From: Neodontobutis hainanensis
Lineage: Eukaryota; Chordata; Actinopteri; Gobiiformes; Odontobutidae
Reading direction: 5' to 3'
DNA length: 64,000 bases
NCBI GenBank assembly: GCA_024349245.1
Contig: JALDNG010000049.1
Location: 310,001-374,000, forward strand
Shown here: one piece after another, positions 1 to 15,400 of the stretch
How the letters are laid out: every line of letters begins with the position of its first letter
Numbering within the stretch: position 1 is the first letter of the stretch
Notes under the pieces: generated by a model
Told to the model about the DNA's origin: nothing
Databases searched by the model: none
Seen by the model: the letters and a program-made list of their open reading frames with translations, nothing else
Translations under genes and position numbers: made by a program

Positions 1-154
1 TAATACGCACGCTGACAATCCTTTCTGAGGTGCCTCCTCTGGAAATACTGGTCCCGTTGAGTCCCACCAGAGAGGGCAGAGTCTGAGACATCCAGTTGGT
101 TACCATGGCCATAGTACTGAGCACCGCCCCAATCTTCAACATGGGAACGCTCAT
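1..154 (-). CDS. olfm2: olfm2 proximal alternative first exon (noelin-type N-terminus)
   Basis: Reading down from the ATG at 154-152 gives MSVPMLKIGAVLSTMAMV, then NWMSQTLPSLVGLNGTS and a Ser/Arg/Gly tail. The LK.G.VLSTMAM..NWMSQTLPSLVGLN block is essentially invariant in the OLFM1/2/3 alternative N-termini and acts as a hydrophobic signal/anchor-like leader; an N-glycosylation sequon (NGT) follows. The 3' end of the exon is uncertain: in-frame GT candidates occur just after the SERI codons (GTCAGC near position 13, GTGCGT near position 7), or the exon may continue past the window edge. The start was chosen because it is the family's conserved Met; the ATG follows GGAGGCAAAC. Confidence 0.9.
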   Translation of the reverse strand, partial: MSVPMLKIGAVLSTMAMVTNWMSQTLPSLVGLNGTSISRGGTSERIVSVRI

Positions 155-449
155 GTTTGCCTCCTGTTGGGCCCCAGTGCCCTACCCTACCCTGCCCTAC
201 CCTACACTGGACCCCACTCTGCTCCAGAAATCTTAGCCAATAGTAACCAACCCGCCAGTAAGCAGAACAACAGCAGAGCCACTATGGATGGCGGAGCACA
301 GTTACCAAGTTCACACCCAAATGGCTCAGTCAAAGGGACAGCTGGAGACCAGTTAGAGCAGAGCTGCTCACATCCAGCAGCACCAAACTGGTCGTCCCTC
401 TTAGTGCTACTGCCTCCCATTCCTTTACAGTCCCACTCCCCCCCAACCC

Positions 450-482
<33 letters not shown>

Positions 483-3400
483 CTTCTTCAAGATGCAGAG
501 CTGCGCACTGGCTGCCTGTTCGTCTCATCGCCTCCCAGTCAGCATCTGCTCTATTCTTGCCAGCCCGTTTTGCATCTGTCTAACCTGTGCTCTCTTTTCT
601 TTGACATTTGCCTGTTATTTTATGACTCATATGGTGGTTTGTCAGGCTGTGCACATATGAGGCATGAATATCAGAAGTAGGCTGATCTCAGAAGGCTACA
701 ATGTGGCATATAGCCCTGGGCATTTAGGGTTTAGTGACTGTCCTGCAGCATCAACTTCCAACAGAGGACTGACAACTGAGAACACAGAGGGAGATAAAAT
801 GCTGCCCAGGGGCACATGATGCAGACATGGTATTAATCTATGGGAGTGTGAGGTGCTCGTGACAACTCCTCTGGCATTTTGTTTAGTAGTATACTAAACA
901 CACTCTGCCTGGGGCAAAAACATATTCCTATAGCAGTTCATTTTCACTATCTTCTCGACATTGCCTTTGTGTGAATTGAAATTGTGATTTATATTGAATA
1001 CCATTATATGCCCACAATGTGCAATAACATAATTTCATTTGATTTTTTTTGTATGACTGGAGCTTCATGCACAATATACTCATGATGTATTTTGGAAAAT
1101 GATTTTATATGATGTGTTTAGAGTGTGTGCGGTTTTTAAGCCTCTTATTATCAATAAAAACACAAACCTTTATGTGTTATGGTGCCTTAAATGTCTTTGC
1201 AACAACTTTCAGAGAGGTGTCCTGAGTAATGTCATTTTATGGCCAAACAGCCATGCATAATGATGACAGAATAGCTGCTAAGACAAAATGCTCAGGTCAT
1301 CTCCCTTACTTGCTTTCTGGTCTGCTGACTTATCCAGTTTGTCAGGCGTGGACGACCTGCCCTCCCCAGCCCGTCACACTGGGTGAGTGATAGGGGATCC
1401 TCTGTGTGGGGTGTATTGTGAAACGATATGAGAAGAGACAGCTTTCTGAGCCCCATCCAAAAACTGTCAGTCCTCCTCAGTTCACCAACACTGCCTCCAT
1501 GTGGTTGAGGGCAGGAATGCATCTATCAAAGCAAGGCACAACCCTATGGGCACAACCAGTGTCCATGATTACATGTGTCAAGAGGAGGCAAAAAGGGGCA
1601 ATAAGGTCAAATGTTTAGGGGCACATAAGTGTTTCAGTAATAGGGTTTGATAGATGATGAAATATTCATAAAGAAACTCCAGATACTTTGTGTGTTTTAG
1701 ACAAATGCAAGCAACAAAACACAAAGGCCTTCTTCATTTTTACAACATCATAAGCCTACTTTGCCTGATAAAAAAAACAAACATATTATCTATAACTTAA
1801 CTATCTATAAATACACAAAATGTATAATGGTGCAGGCCGACTCCTAATTCAATAAATTGTAATTACCCTTTTGTCCACTTGGTGGCAGCAAACCGCTAAA
1901 TATAATCTTACATTAGCATTAGTCTAGTGTTTTTTTTCTACAAAGAAAAAAACTGACGCCAGACTGAGTGGATAAAAGCAACAATCAATTCAACAGTAGC
2001 TAATGAAAGCAATTACTTATTGATTTAAGATAGCAGTCTCCTCATAGACAAAGTGGTCATTGTGATAAATGCAAAATAACTGAGGGCATTTCTCCATGAT
2101 ATTTGTGTTTGTGCTTTTATTAAAATGAAACAGCATATACAACACAGAACAACAAACGCCCATGCCAAAAGTAATCTTTAATCTAATGATGGACCATACA
2201 TAAGGATAGGTATTATGAGCATGACTAGAACAATATGTTGTATCTCAAAGTATTAGCAGTCAACTGTCTAATCACAAAGTATGTTAGCAGAACAAGCTCT
2301 CATTAAATATTAGCCAGAGAGGTAGTCGACCGTTTAACCTGTATTCATTGAATCCCTTATGATTAATTTTCACAGCCATTCCTCATGATTTCCATTTGAA
2401 TAATTGGCCAGCCTCATTTTCTCTGCAACCCTGCTTTGTCATTATCTTAATTTCTCAAACTCACTTTTGTTCTCCTATTCTTTGGCTTTTAGTTTTCCTT
2501 TAATTCATCTCATTTTCCATTGTCTCTTACAGCCATGCCCGCATTGAAAAAAAAATCATCATATATATATATATATATATATTTATATATGCATTTCTCT
2601 TACCTTGTTCTCACAACTATTTCTGTCTCATAGTCTGTTATTGGTCTCAGCTGTCTTGTTACAGCTTTGCATTCACATTTTCACTACATAGTTAGTTACA
2701 ATACAGTAAGACTTTGTTATTCATACATGCTGTGCAGTATTATTGTCACAAAGACATGTGAACTAAGCTTGCACTTTTATCATAAACAACTAAAAAAATA
2801 TTTTTTTTATCCTCATTGCCTCTGGGCATGCTCTATAAAGGGCATTTTTAATCAGTTCAAATGGTGAAAATGCCCACCAACTGCATAAATGGCATAATTT
2901 GTGCACACCCAAGGATGGCACTAGAGCTCCACAAAGCCCTGAGGCCACAGGAACAAGTTGTGAGTGAGATAACAGCAGCAGCCAATGCAAGGCACTCGCC
3001 ACATTCTCGCTGAATGCAAGTAAACACACTATGATTGTTGGTTGAGTTATGTTTTTTAGAGCTAAAATGCAGGACCAAATTACACTTCAGCTAATTATAT
3101 AGACTACGCTCTTAATGATGCAGAGCTGTTATGACTGTAGCAGTGGGGCTACACACAAACACAACCCACGCCTGAGCCCAGGAAGACACTCTCATCTGTC
3201 TCTAAGAATACTGTCCATTTTTCTGAGTCATAATTCATTAATTAGATGATGGACACGTAGGCCCGCTGCCTTCTAAATGCATCAGGATCAAAATCAGTGT
3301 AAATAAAGCGTAACCTTACAACCATGGCAACTATTTATATGGCATAAAATGGGCTGTACCTCAGGGTTGAAGCAGGCAACACACGGGTATGTTTTCAACA

Positions 3401-6400
3401 TAGTGTTAAATCTATTAATGACTCCTGTAGGCTTCTGATTAAAGAAACTCATCTGGGTTTTTACATTAGGCACACCACAGGAGATCTACACTATAGTCAA
3501 CACATGCATGAAATGACCTCTGCATGCAAATATGGAGCACCATTTTATCAGTGTTAGTAAATTCAACATTTCAAGCAGCTTTCAGGGCTAATGAAGGAAT
3601 ATTTTACAGATGTAGCTGACTATACAAAAGTAAAGACATTGCATAAGGGCCTCATTTTATAAAAAATGGTAGTTTTGGGGAAAGCTTCTTACCAAGAAGC
3701 TTGTTTAAATAAAGTAGAGTAAGTTTCTAATGTAAGTAATACCTTAGTGGAATAACAAAAGCTTGTCCACGTTTTTATTTACGTGTATATGTACTGTAAT
3801 GATTGATTTTTGGTATGTTTCAGCTCCCTGTGTTTGTGTGCATTTGCATGGGCAAAGCTTTCTCTTCACTGAACTGTGAAAGCTCCAGTGCTCTCTAATG
3901 GTGGTGACTGCAGTGTGCTGTCACAGACCTGGTTGAGCTGTGACAGGGACATGATCGACAGTGGCTGGACCGCTATTGTACTCAACAAAGCCAAAGTAAG
4001 GATCAAAACAGCTTAACAACACAAGGTTTATTCCAACAGTGCTTAACTACAATAACATCTGTTAACAGGTGAGAGTCAGTGTCTCCTGTGGGAACACAAA
4101 GGAAGAAAAATCAATACTGAAAGTGGGTCTGCCACACTGTATTGACTGTAGCAAACCTACAGCACCCTATGTTGAGTTTCTGTTGTCAATGATGACATGC
4201 AAATTATTTGTAATCTAAATTATAGTATTAAGTGTAATTGACAAAGAAATGCTAAAAATAACATCTGCATAAAAACATTACAAATTTTACTTGATTAAAA
4301 CTTTAAAAAAAGAAAGACCTTGCAAAACAGACGATAGCCGTTTTTGAAATTGCATTTTTCTTTCCCAGCACCCCCCCCCCTTTCTTTCTATTCTTTCATA
4401 TTCCAAGAATTAAATAAACACATGAGAAGAGAAAAATGTTAGAATTTAAAAATGATTTTTTTTAGAAAGAACATGATGTGGTTTCACATAACATTTTGTG
4501 TCTTTGTGATAATGTGTGAGACAGAAGCTAAACTGAAATACTTTTTTTTTTTTTTTTTACAGCAGACCCTTGTTCACTTGTTCTTAAAAGCTGACGAGCA
4601 GACATTATTACTCACATTCAGCATCCATAGTCAGATGATTGCTCCTGATTACTCCCTTGATTACAATCGAAGCAATCAATGGGAGGTTATACATTGTTAT
4701 ATGTAGGGCATTTGGTGGGAATGAGTCATATATGGTTGAATATCAGATTGCTCAATCACACACAAGCGGGGTAGCACAGTTTGCTTGAGGCATGGTAAAA
4801 AAAAACTTTGATCATCGCAATAGATCAGACTGCCATGCCGGCAATCAGCTGCCGTGCATTGTGCAGCACAGCATGGATGTACCCATGGTTCAGCCCTACC
4901 GATGCCAACAGTACCAGCTGAATACAACCCCGCACAGCACTTCCTGTGTCAAATGTGCCCAGATGAATTGCCCACCCACATGGAGCTCTTCTCATACATG
5001 CCTATGAATACACATCAACCCACAATCACTATGATAACTTCCTGGCTTATACAACCACCTGATTACTTATGCCACCCAAAATCACAATTTCTTGGATTCA
5101 ACAGCAGAAAGCAACTGTGCCATCCTGACCTTTTCTCCCATCCAACTAATCAAACATTCTCTCTGTTGCCTATGGGAGGCCATTCATGTAAGTGAAATAA
5201 TTACCACTGCAAATTGGGAGCCCCCAGACTCACACCAAGGTAGCTTGGGCTCAAACAAAGTCGACTAATTGAGGCTGCTCCCCGTGGTCACTAGCCTCTT
5301 CAAAATGCCCTTCAATGAACCTGTGGTGTCAGCAGGAATAGAGCTTTTTTCAGATGCAAACTTTACTTTACACAACAGCTCACTTCCAATACTTGCTACA
5401 AAAAAATGTGCAATATTTGACTAATGAAATGACTTTTCTGCCACATTTCCTTCATTAAAATGTATAGGATTTTTTAAGTAGTATGAATTAACAGCAGCCC
5501 TTTAAAATAAAAATTAAGAAATCAGTGCAGAATGCCCTGATCGAGTCAAAAACAAACAATGACCAGAGCCAATCATCTTGCACAGTATACGGTATTCATT
5601 AAGGGCCTGAATGAATAGACACTTTTGTATCTAGTCTCTTTGTCAGAGCAAACCAAAAGCTCCATTTGTGTCCTGTCTCCAGGTCATTATGCTCAGAGAA
5701 GCTGTAACATTTAATTAGGGAGACATTATTAGAACAACACAGGCTCACTGAGCAGCAGCGAGAAATCCCAGAACTGCCCCTAACTCAAGATAACATTTAC
5801 AGCCACAAAGTTATGGGATATATATAGTTAGGAGACTGTCGCAGTAGGTAAACAAATTACTGTGTGTGCTTGTAGAGTTTTGGATAGTTGGCTGAAATTG
5901 TACAAAAGATTATAAATTTAAACAAATAGACTTGTGTCAGTTGGTGTTGTACAATCCCACAGCATCCAGCAATAATACCAAGCTTTGTAGTGACTCGCTT
6001 GCATTGTCCAAAGCCCCTGATCCACTTGGTGATTACACAAACAAACAAAAAAAACAGAAACGTATCAAAAAAAAAGTGGGGAAAATGAGCACACCAAGGA
6101 CTAATGAATGGGTCGCTTTTTGAATATTTTAAAGCGGTAATATTCTGTGAAGATGATGATGGGAAGAGTAAAAAATAGGGAGGTAGGCTTTAATGGTATG
6201 GAGCGGCCGCAGAGGCTGATGCTTCTCCACAGGGGGTTGTAGTGGATCCTCACGCTCAATCTCTCAGCAAGAAATGGACTGTTCTGCTGGCATATAACAA
6301 TATTACCACTATGGTGGATGTAGTGACAAGGCCAGTAGGAATACCTTGATTCAGCTTTCTCCTGGAAATTGCTTTTTAGTAAGGTATATGTGGAGAGAAC

Positions 6401-9400
6401 CCTGTGTGCTGGATGTAAACAGTGGCACTATATTAGTGTCTTTGGCTGTAGAATATACACCAATGCAGTATATGGCAAATGATGATGGTATCTGTGAGCT
6501 TGGCGTGGGTGAAATAATGGAAGTGGCCACTGACTGTACTAATTGTTTAATCAGCGAAAGGGAAAAATGGCATGATTTGTCCCTTAACATTTAAATTTCC
6601 TGTTACGCCTGTTACAATAAAGATTGTCTAAATATGTTTAAAATCTAGTATGCCAACCTGAGATCACGTATCTATTTGTAGCACAAGAGCTCAATAGGCA
6701 TTTCCTTACAACAGGACTTATTATTAAGTATTGTGTAAAGGGGTCAAGTGTTTCCTGCTCGGAACTGTAAACTGGAGATGTTCTCATACAATGCTACCAT
6801 CTGGGCTGGAAGTTGATAAGTGGAATTACAGAGTGCGACTTCCCTTCAGATCTCTTAGGGATGACAATTTTGTCTCAAATTGGACAAAGATACGTTTAAC
6901 ATATAATGTCTCTGCATTGGATTACAGTGACAGACCTTTTCATAAGAACTGAGCCAATGACGTGTTCTGGGGGCATTTCTGCACAGATTAAATCACTCAT
7001 TTAAATTTTAATGAACCCCACTCAAGGGCCTACTTCAGCACAACATTTGTGTATGAATGCTCATTTTAAAAAGCAGTGGCTCAGGAGAAAAGAGGAACCT
7101 GCATTATTGTATGTAGGAGTTTAGATAAAAGTGAACAATTACTAAAACTACCGTACATACATATATTTAGCATTTACCAATTACTATACTGTACATTATA
7201 AGTGCAAAAAAGAGATCATCACAGACTGATACATGGAAATCTAGATATTCACATTGTAAGTTTAAAATATGTTAATAAACAGTAAAAAGTGCTTCTGTGT
7301 CTAGATCTCTTCAGTGGCTGGCCAGTCTCAGAGAGAGCAGTAGGAGATGAGAGCTGGGTCTGAGAGGCTTGTAGCCTTAGGCATAAAGGCCTAAAGAGGA
7401 AGACTTCTGCTGAATACCTATTCATCACATCACCATTAGTGTGGCAAAAGCACTCAGCTACGCTCCTCAAAAATAACAATGATTACTGCATCAAAACATA
7501 GCACAAGACTGACTGATACAGTGCTATCCTATTTTAGAAGAAATATACAGGGTACCATGTATATTTTTCACAATGGCAACAAAGAAAGACTCAACAACTA
7601 GTGTTATTGTCTTAAGAGTATAGGTTTTATCAGAGCTTATCCTTTCAGTCCCTGTTAATATACATAATTTTCTTTTCTCATCTTGTGTGTCAACACGCCT
7701 TCCTGCTGCTGCCGGTGTCTCCTGCCAAAACAACAGGACGCACATGTCATTGTTTTGTCATGAGCTCGCCTGTATTGATTAAGTGACATGAAGCTAATTA
7801 AAGACAATCTGAAAGGAGTGTCAGTGTCAGAGAGAGGCATAAACCCATGATGATGGAGCAATAGGCCTCCTAATTATTATTCTCCTTTTCTTCAAAAAAG
7901 AACAGATAATAACACTCTGAGCACGATCAGCGGGCGTGCTCACTGTCTACTTCCTTTTATATCCTTGCCCACAATCACTATTTTTCTTTTTCACTGTTTT
8001 TCCATTCTTCTGTCCAGCCCCAGTGGCTTGTTTTGGTCCAAGAACTGAATTCAAACGCAGTGCACATCCTCCCATTTGTACTCACAGTCCAGGTACGAAT
8101 CTCTAGAGCATCAGCATATCAGCACATTCAGTTCACGCCATTTATAAGCCATACTGTTTATTTTATGGAGCTCATTTCATTTGTGCTGGCTGGTCAGTAA
8201 ATAAGGAAATGTGATAATAAACTTCCAATGCAGTACACGCCAGGAACCCACATTTAAAAAGGTAAACATACATTACACCTTAGACACCTTAGGCATTCAG
8301 TTTTTCAGACATTATCAGAAACATTTTTTTAATTATCCTGAACTTAATGTATATTATGTTCCACTCTAGATGGTAAAATAATAGTGAGCTGTATATGTTA
8401 CTATGTCTACACTGGTCATTACAACTTCAAACTACAGTTTTGGAGATGCTCAAATTTAAACTATTACATTAGACAGCTCAAAAGAAGGTTGACAAATGTT
8501 TCTCATTTTTAATAATAACAAGTGTCAGGTATCTGTCTTTTTTACTTTTCCAATTTTATTGAAATTTATTTCCCAATTAGTAGCGTGTGTAGGTGTGGGT
8601 TCAGGTAACTTCTACTACTAGCTGTAGTATCATATGCTCCCCTGTGCATATGTAAATTTGTGAACTTATAAGATCCCCTGGGGTTTACAATCAAGCACAA
8701 GCAGCATATTTCAATGTAAGCTGGTGTTCCTTCCACTGAAGCATCTTGTTATCTCTTCTCTCCTACATACACCGTCTCTATCAAAGACCCTCTACCTTTC
8801 TCACCGTGGGGCTGCAGAGAGCAACTCTGCCAGACTGCTTGATATGCAGCAGTGTCTGGGAGCTGCTGGGCTCCCACGCCTCCCTGACTGGAGCCTTTAA
8901 GCCTTGGTGCAGTCGGAAAGTACCTTGCTCATCAATGGCCCCACTGAGTGGTTGTGACAGTGCCACGTGGAAAACACTTCGATTGAATGATTCCTCATGT
9001 TATTCCCTTCTACCATACAGCGTACCCCTCATCTTTCACTCCCCAAAATAAAAATACCACACCTTTGTTTGCTTTGAATGAGCGGATTTTGTAAAATAAT
9101 AATTTCATTGATGTGTGAGGAAATAAACAAAATACCAATAAAGACAAAATCTGGAAAAACAATCAGATTGCAGTTCAAGTTTGATGAAGATTTATTTAAT
9201 TGTTTTTATCATAGATGATTCAATTGGTAAGCTGTAATTTAAGGTAATAAAGGTAAAATCTGACAAACCCAAGCCTCTCTGAAGGAAACAAGAAACAAGA
9301 TTTCCCAGGAGTGTGGTTTGTTGTCCAGCCTTGTGACATGGAGCAGGTAGAGGCACAATCCATGTCTTGTGTTTGCAAGTGCATAACACTCTCAGATATG

Positions 9401-12400
9401 GTGTGTGTGTTGTGATAAAATGGGAGAAGATGTGAAGAGCCGTTCAAGTAGCAGCCTGCCCAATCTGCTCAGTCTTATGAAAGCTTTTGTATCAGCGCAG
9501 GAAGAGGAGCTCTAGGCGCCACAGCCATATTTATATTCCAATCTTCTACACAGAAACCCACATTGCCAGGCTCATAAAAGATTCATCGAGCAGGGGAAAG
9601 CAAGGTCGTTCAGAAAACTGGTCAGGAGGTGCCTACTGCAATGCAAAAAAAAAAGCAGATGGACACAGAAAACAACCACCGGGTAAGTCCCATGGTAGCA
9701 GTTTCCAGGGAAACGTGTGATTTTACCCTTATTAGTGGTGGCAGTGTCTGCACCTGACAATATGATCCGACAAGTCCGTCCTCTAATTGGCATCTGTCAC
9801 TCATACTAACTGTGGACAGCTTCCACCATGTTCCCTGGCATTTATTCCAATGCTTTGTCTGAGCCCTATTGTGGATTGCATTACTGACATGTTTGTGAAC
9901 TGGAGAGCAAAGGGGGAAAAGAAAGGGCGACAATGACAATGCCTGTGTGTTAAAAAGGGACTGCATGCTCATGTGCACGTGTATGCCTGTTCTGGGTGTT
10001 GTCAGAGAAATGTCACTCTTGCTTAGAGTCACAGACATAAACCTCTGGGAGTCCTGCGCCCTCCAGCAACACTCACACAGAAGGAAAGCGAGAAAGTAGG
10101 GAAGCGAATGTGATATAGGAATGATATTATCCCACCAGTCAAGCTCATCCTTCTGTAAATCGCTGATAGCAATATAAATGCCATCCTATAAGAGCATTTC
10201 ATTATCAGTGCAACAGTCAGTCATCTTAAACATTTCTAAAAGGGTTCCTAAAAGACACAACTGGCTCAGAATGGTATGAGTGAGAATGAATATTTGTTTC
10301 CTTAGAAATGTGTGAGAAATAGTGAGTAAAAGTGGTGAGTGGTGAGTTTAGTTGCCAGAGTAGCAAAGTCTATACAAATAAGAACTAATTTAGTGCTCAG
10401 TATCAAAAGACTTTAAAGACCTTTGTAATTTGGAACTACCCTAAAGTCAGCCAACTCAGTAATCATCAGACTGTAATAGTCATTTTTAGGACAGCAGGCC
10501 TTCGGGTTGTCCAGCTCAAACAGAAGTCTGCAATAACATAGGTCATTTAGAGCCCACACAACCCTTCAGCGTTATTAGTGGTCTGTTTGGACATAAACTA
10601 AATGTGAAGGTTACAAGAATTTTTCAGTTGACTTTTATAACCCCAGTTTGTTGTAGTTCCCCCTTAAGTAGCTGCAAAATATTCCAAATATACTTGATGT
10701 CTACTTTTTAATACATCTGATTGAAGAGCAAATACAGTACACAATGAATCTAGTAGTGTTTTGTAAAGACTGCATTACTGAGATATTCTGAGATGACTGA
10801 GACAAGAACAAGACATCTCAAGTGTAAGCGAACACTATTTAATGTCTGATGCAAACATTGCCTTTCTGAAGACTAAGGCCAGGCTTGAGTAGAACAACAC
10901 CAGGCTCTGGGCAGGTTCTATGCCTGTTAAAGTGGTATAGCAGGAACTCTCTTTGTCTCTTTGCATATCTACAATATAAAAAGGTCACTGCAGCTGAAAA
11001 GGTAAGACCACACCCTCTCTACCTCAGGGGGGTAATCAGGGTATTACAGTGAAAGTCAGGCCAATGACCTGACATGCTTCCCTGTCCAGTGCTCCATCTG
11101 TTAACCAATTACCACGCAAGCCCGCCTGCTTTCATGCCTTATACAGACAGTGCACTAGTAAAGCCAGTCACCCATTTCACCCTGGGCCGAACTGCAAAAA
11201 AGCTCACTGCCATCATCACACTCTAATATACCCCCTGTGTGAGTCATGAACAGACCACATTTAGAAACTGACCCAGAAATAGGTACATCATAAAAATTGC
11301 ACCTCTGTTATAATGTCCACAAAGCACCTTGTCCTTTAAAAACTATTATGTTCCATACCTGGTCATTACCTCCTCATGGTAATTACAACACAAGGATTTG
11401 CATTTACTTTAGTGAATAAAGGCTTGAGTCAGTCAAATGAACTTTCAAGTTTATGGAGCTATGACTAAATACCATATTTGGGAATAATCGGAGAGACAGA
11501 CTTTATTGCAAAGAAGGCTTGTTAGCTGGCTTTACCTTAGCTACAAACTTTGAAATGGATTGAAGCAGAGTAGAACTTCACAGAGAGACACATTGTTGTA
11601 TTAATTAGTAAAGATGCTAATCACAGCTCAGGATTTTAAAAGAAGCTTTGAAATTATTATTATGGACATAGACTTTCACCCATGCAATTTTTGTAATTTG
11701 TTAGAGAGCTGAGATAATATTAAAGTGATTGGGTTGTGAATTGTTCTCATGAAGGATCTCCTGTTATTTACCTAAAATCTTCAAATAAAGCAATGTGCCA
11801 CAATAAAGTGAAAAGCATGTTGGCACTATTTTTCTTCTGTGCGATATAGTACATACTGAATGCAGATATTTAAATTTCAACCCCAATACAAGCTCATCTC
11901 CAAATTGTTGCTCTTAAACCCAAGGACAGAATGAAGTCCTTAAACCATACTCTGCATACAGATTTGTGTAACGTATGTTTTAACGAATTCATATCCAATG
12001 TGCATAAACATTTGTCTGATGAGGAATCACCAGGTCACATTAAAGCAAATCAAATATTAAGATGAGGGAGTGAACAGCCTATGTTACAAAGGATAAATAA
12101 CTGTCTGATCCATCCTTCTTTCTTTAGAAGTATCCTTTACAGTGTTTTTTTTTTTCTGATTTACACAATGTGCTATCATCATCACGCACTCATCCAAGCT
12201 TTACTCTAATCAGTCATGACACAAGCACATACTATTCAATCTCATCAAGCAGCACTGGATCAAACATAATGCAACCTCATTATGTGTGGCTGATTGTGAA
12301 GCAGCACCTTTGTATATTAATAGGGAGTGCAATGGGGCCGGCACTGCCATATTGGCTAATGTAACCCTGCTTGCTTACTCATCCCTGCAGAGCAAGAAAT

Positions 12401-15400
12401 CACTATTACTGACTGACAAGCACAGCACTGTGTCTACATGTGTCTAAAAGAAGGTAGACATGTAAATTCACCCGAAATTATAGTTTTTTGTTGTTTCATT
12501 TTTTACCACACCAGGTAGACATTCTCTAACAGAAAAACACAGCTCATCATGAGATGTCTTTCTTTGATTCCAATGGAATGACAAATTTAATAAATCCTTT
12601 TGGAGAGGAACCCGAGCTGGACTGACCCCAGATTTACATCAAGGTCTTTAGTCGAGACTAAAGGCAATAGTCGAGACTAAGATGTGTTTTCTGGGACACA
12701 TTTACAGCTCATCAACAGGCAACAGGGAACATGGAGAAGACAAGATGGAGTATATTAGTAAAAAGTTGAGAAAACAAAAGTGTTTTATAAGCCTAACATA
12801 AAGACAAGAACTAGGCTGAGTTTGAGGTCAAGTTTTTAAGTTTTTTACAGTCAGTACTTAAAGCATCCACCTTGAAACTCTTTTAATTTTACTAACACGT
12901 ATAACATAACTGTGTCTGTGTGAATGATAGCTGTTTGACAAAACAGAGCTAAGTTATGTAAGATGAGTGTTACTACACTGTAGTAGCTCACCAGTCCATC
13001 TAGTGATAAAGAGTTAAATAGCACGCCAAAGAGTATTCAATCAAAAATGTGATTTCCCAAGACAAATTAGTTTCTGTGAATTTTATTGCTAATGTTATTG
13101 TATAGTTCATGTGCTTAAGATGTTAATATTGAGTAAGGCTGCAGACATAAATTATAGTAAGGCACTGGTCTTCTCATTACATTACATGATTTATAATGCA
13201 ATATTTGTCATTCTGACATACACCACACTTGTTCGGGAATATGAAGGTGATTATAACAGTATGTGTGTACCCATCAATGACAGATTTACACCAGTTCATG
13301 CTGAGTTTCATTTGTTGAATTCTCTAATACAGCTTCACTGCTGCTTGGCAAAACACACACAGCTCTGCTTCAACTAATTGTCCTTCTTTGTAGAAAAGGA
13401 CACTAACAATCTAACACTACAATTTTACTTTTTGCTGATCCTAGGTGCTTTAAATACGAGGTGCTTTGTATGATCAAAGACAATGATAAAGACAAATACA
13501 GAATGTAATTTATAGTAAAGACTTTTAGGCTATAGACAAGAAAATGTACAATCACACTTATGGGTGCTGTTTTTGTGATCCTGCTGCAGTGCTCACATTT
13601 GACTGGCACGTGGTTGAGAGATTTTTGACCAAGGGTCACTATCCATTAGGTGGACTTTCTAAAGCTGTCTGCGTTGGACAGCAGCCAAGCCAGCTGTGTG
13701 CTTCGCCCGACTCTGGCTGTGCTCACTTCTGTAATGGGCTACCATATGAAAACACTGTGGATTGAGTTAGGGTTTTATCAGATGTCAGATTCAGTTTGCA
13801 GAGCTCCTTAATACCACAGATTATACATTAGCTAAAGCAATCAACTAAATATAGCATTATTTAAGAGCTATTGTTTCATTAGTTAGTTAAACACAAAGAA
13901 ATATAATCTAAGCACCCACATAAATTTACAGCACAAGACCACAATATGATATAGCTCACAGTAAACAAGCGCTAAGTAATGTTTTAAACAGCAACATGAT
14001 TTACAAGTGCCTTTAGCACTTATCTTTTTGCTATAAATCCACCAGGGTATAGTGTGTTTCTGGTGTAGTCATCACAAGGGTCCAGAAGGCCCACTTGAAA
14101 ACAATCACTACCCCAAACAGAATGTTTGGGGTAGTGATTGTTTATTGTGAGCCCAGTTTCTTGCACAAAGCCTTGTCTCTTCTTTGACAATGACAAGCAA
14201 TTAGTTTTCTTTCCTGGCTTTTCTTTAAACAGAAAAAACACCAAAGTAAAGTGTGTTCACTTGCTCAGTCTCAGCCATGTCATAGGGGCCAGACTGCTTT
14301 AACCAAACCACAGAGTTCACATGGTGCTGCCTTCAGACTTACATCTCTGAGGCACAATAGTGTTAGAACTGGCAACTCTGGCATAAAGTAAGAAACAAAG
14401 CCGTTTTCGTTTCTTTGAACAATAATAGTTTCTGTTTGTGGTGGATTACAGCTAGGTTCTTTGTCACAACTTTTTAATTTTAAGTTTTCCATTTGAAAAT
14501 GTGCCTTTTATCAGTTTTAAAGAATCCCTTTATAGCAAAGCAGTTCTATTTATTCATCAAGATTCTGGGCAGCTTTTGCCATTTAAATGCAGTGTTGGTT
14601 ATAATAAAGCACATACAAAACCAGGTCTTGACAAAATAGTCTGTCCTGGTAATTACAAAACAGTCCTGGTTTCCTTTAATTCTGCATTAACAAAATCAAC
14701 TGTTAAACCTGCTTTGATTGAATAAATTAATAAAAGTGCCTCCACCAAGTCTATGTCAGTCATGTAACATATGGTAACCCACACATTAACACACACACAC
14801 AGTTTGTTTTGCATGACTTAAGTCATTACAAGACATCTGTGTCAAGGTCAAGCAGGTCCACATTTGGATCTGTGATGACCAGGACACTTGGACTTTACTG
14901 TTATACTTAATACATACATGCCATGAACCAGCAACTGTCTCATTACAGCTTTTAATATTTTATAAAGCCCTGTGCCAAGACTATATGACCAGAATTATGG
15001 ATATGTCCAATGTGGAGTGGAAAGACTTCGCCTCGTTGCAGCAGAAATGAGAGAAGTCATCAATTCTTTATGTTTGCAGTGTAATCTTAGGGAGATGAGT
15101 GGTGTCGTATTTTCTTTTAGTACTTTAAATATTTAATGTTAACATTTACAACAAAGTTGTCCCCCAAGGCCAATTACGATATGAACCGACTGAAGATGCA
15201 GCATGGTTACAAGTCATCACTACACTCTCAGTGTCATGTTCAGATCTGCTTAACATTCACATTTATTCTACTGAGCTTGTTCAACAGCACCTCACCTACT
15301 CTGTGATTACACCATCTTCCTGCTTCTGTTTAAAGGGCAAAGCCAAAGTCCAGTGTCTAGTATACAATATTCACCATGACCTTTATTTGTTTCTACATGT

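Noticed and set aside
167..583. 138-codon plus-strand ORF with Ser/Leu repeats
   Set aside because: Its repeat is the translated (TC)15 tract and it lies antisense to the olfm2 proximal promoter.
14099..14143. microRNA precursor or transcription terminator at the hairpin
   Set aside because: A 21-bp perfect stem with a 3-nt loop is too short for Drosha/Dicer precursors, and hairpin terminators are bacterial.
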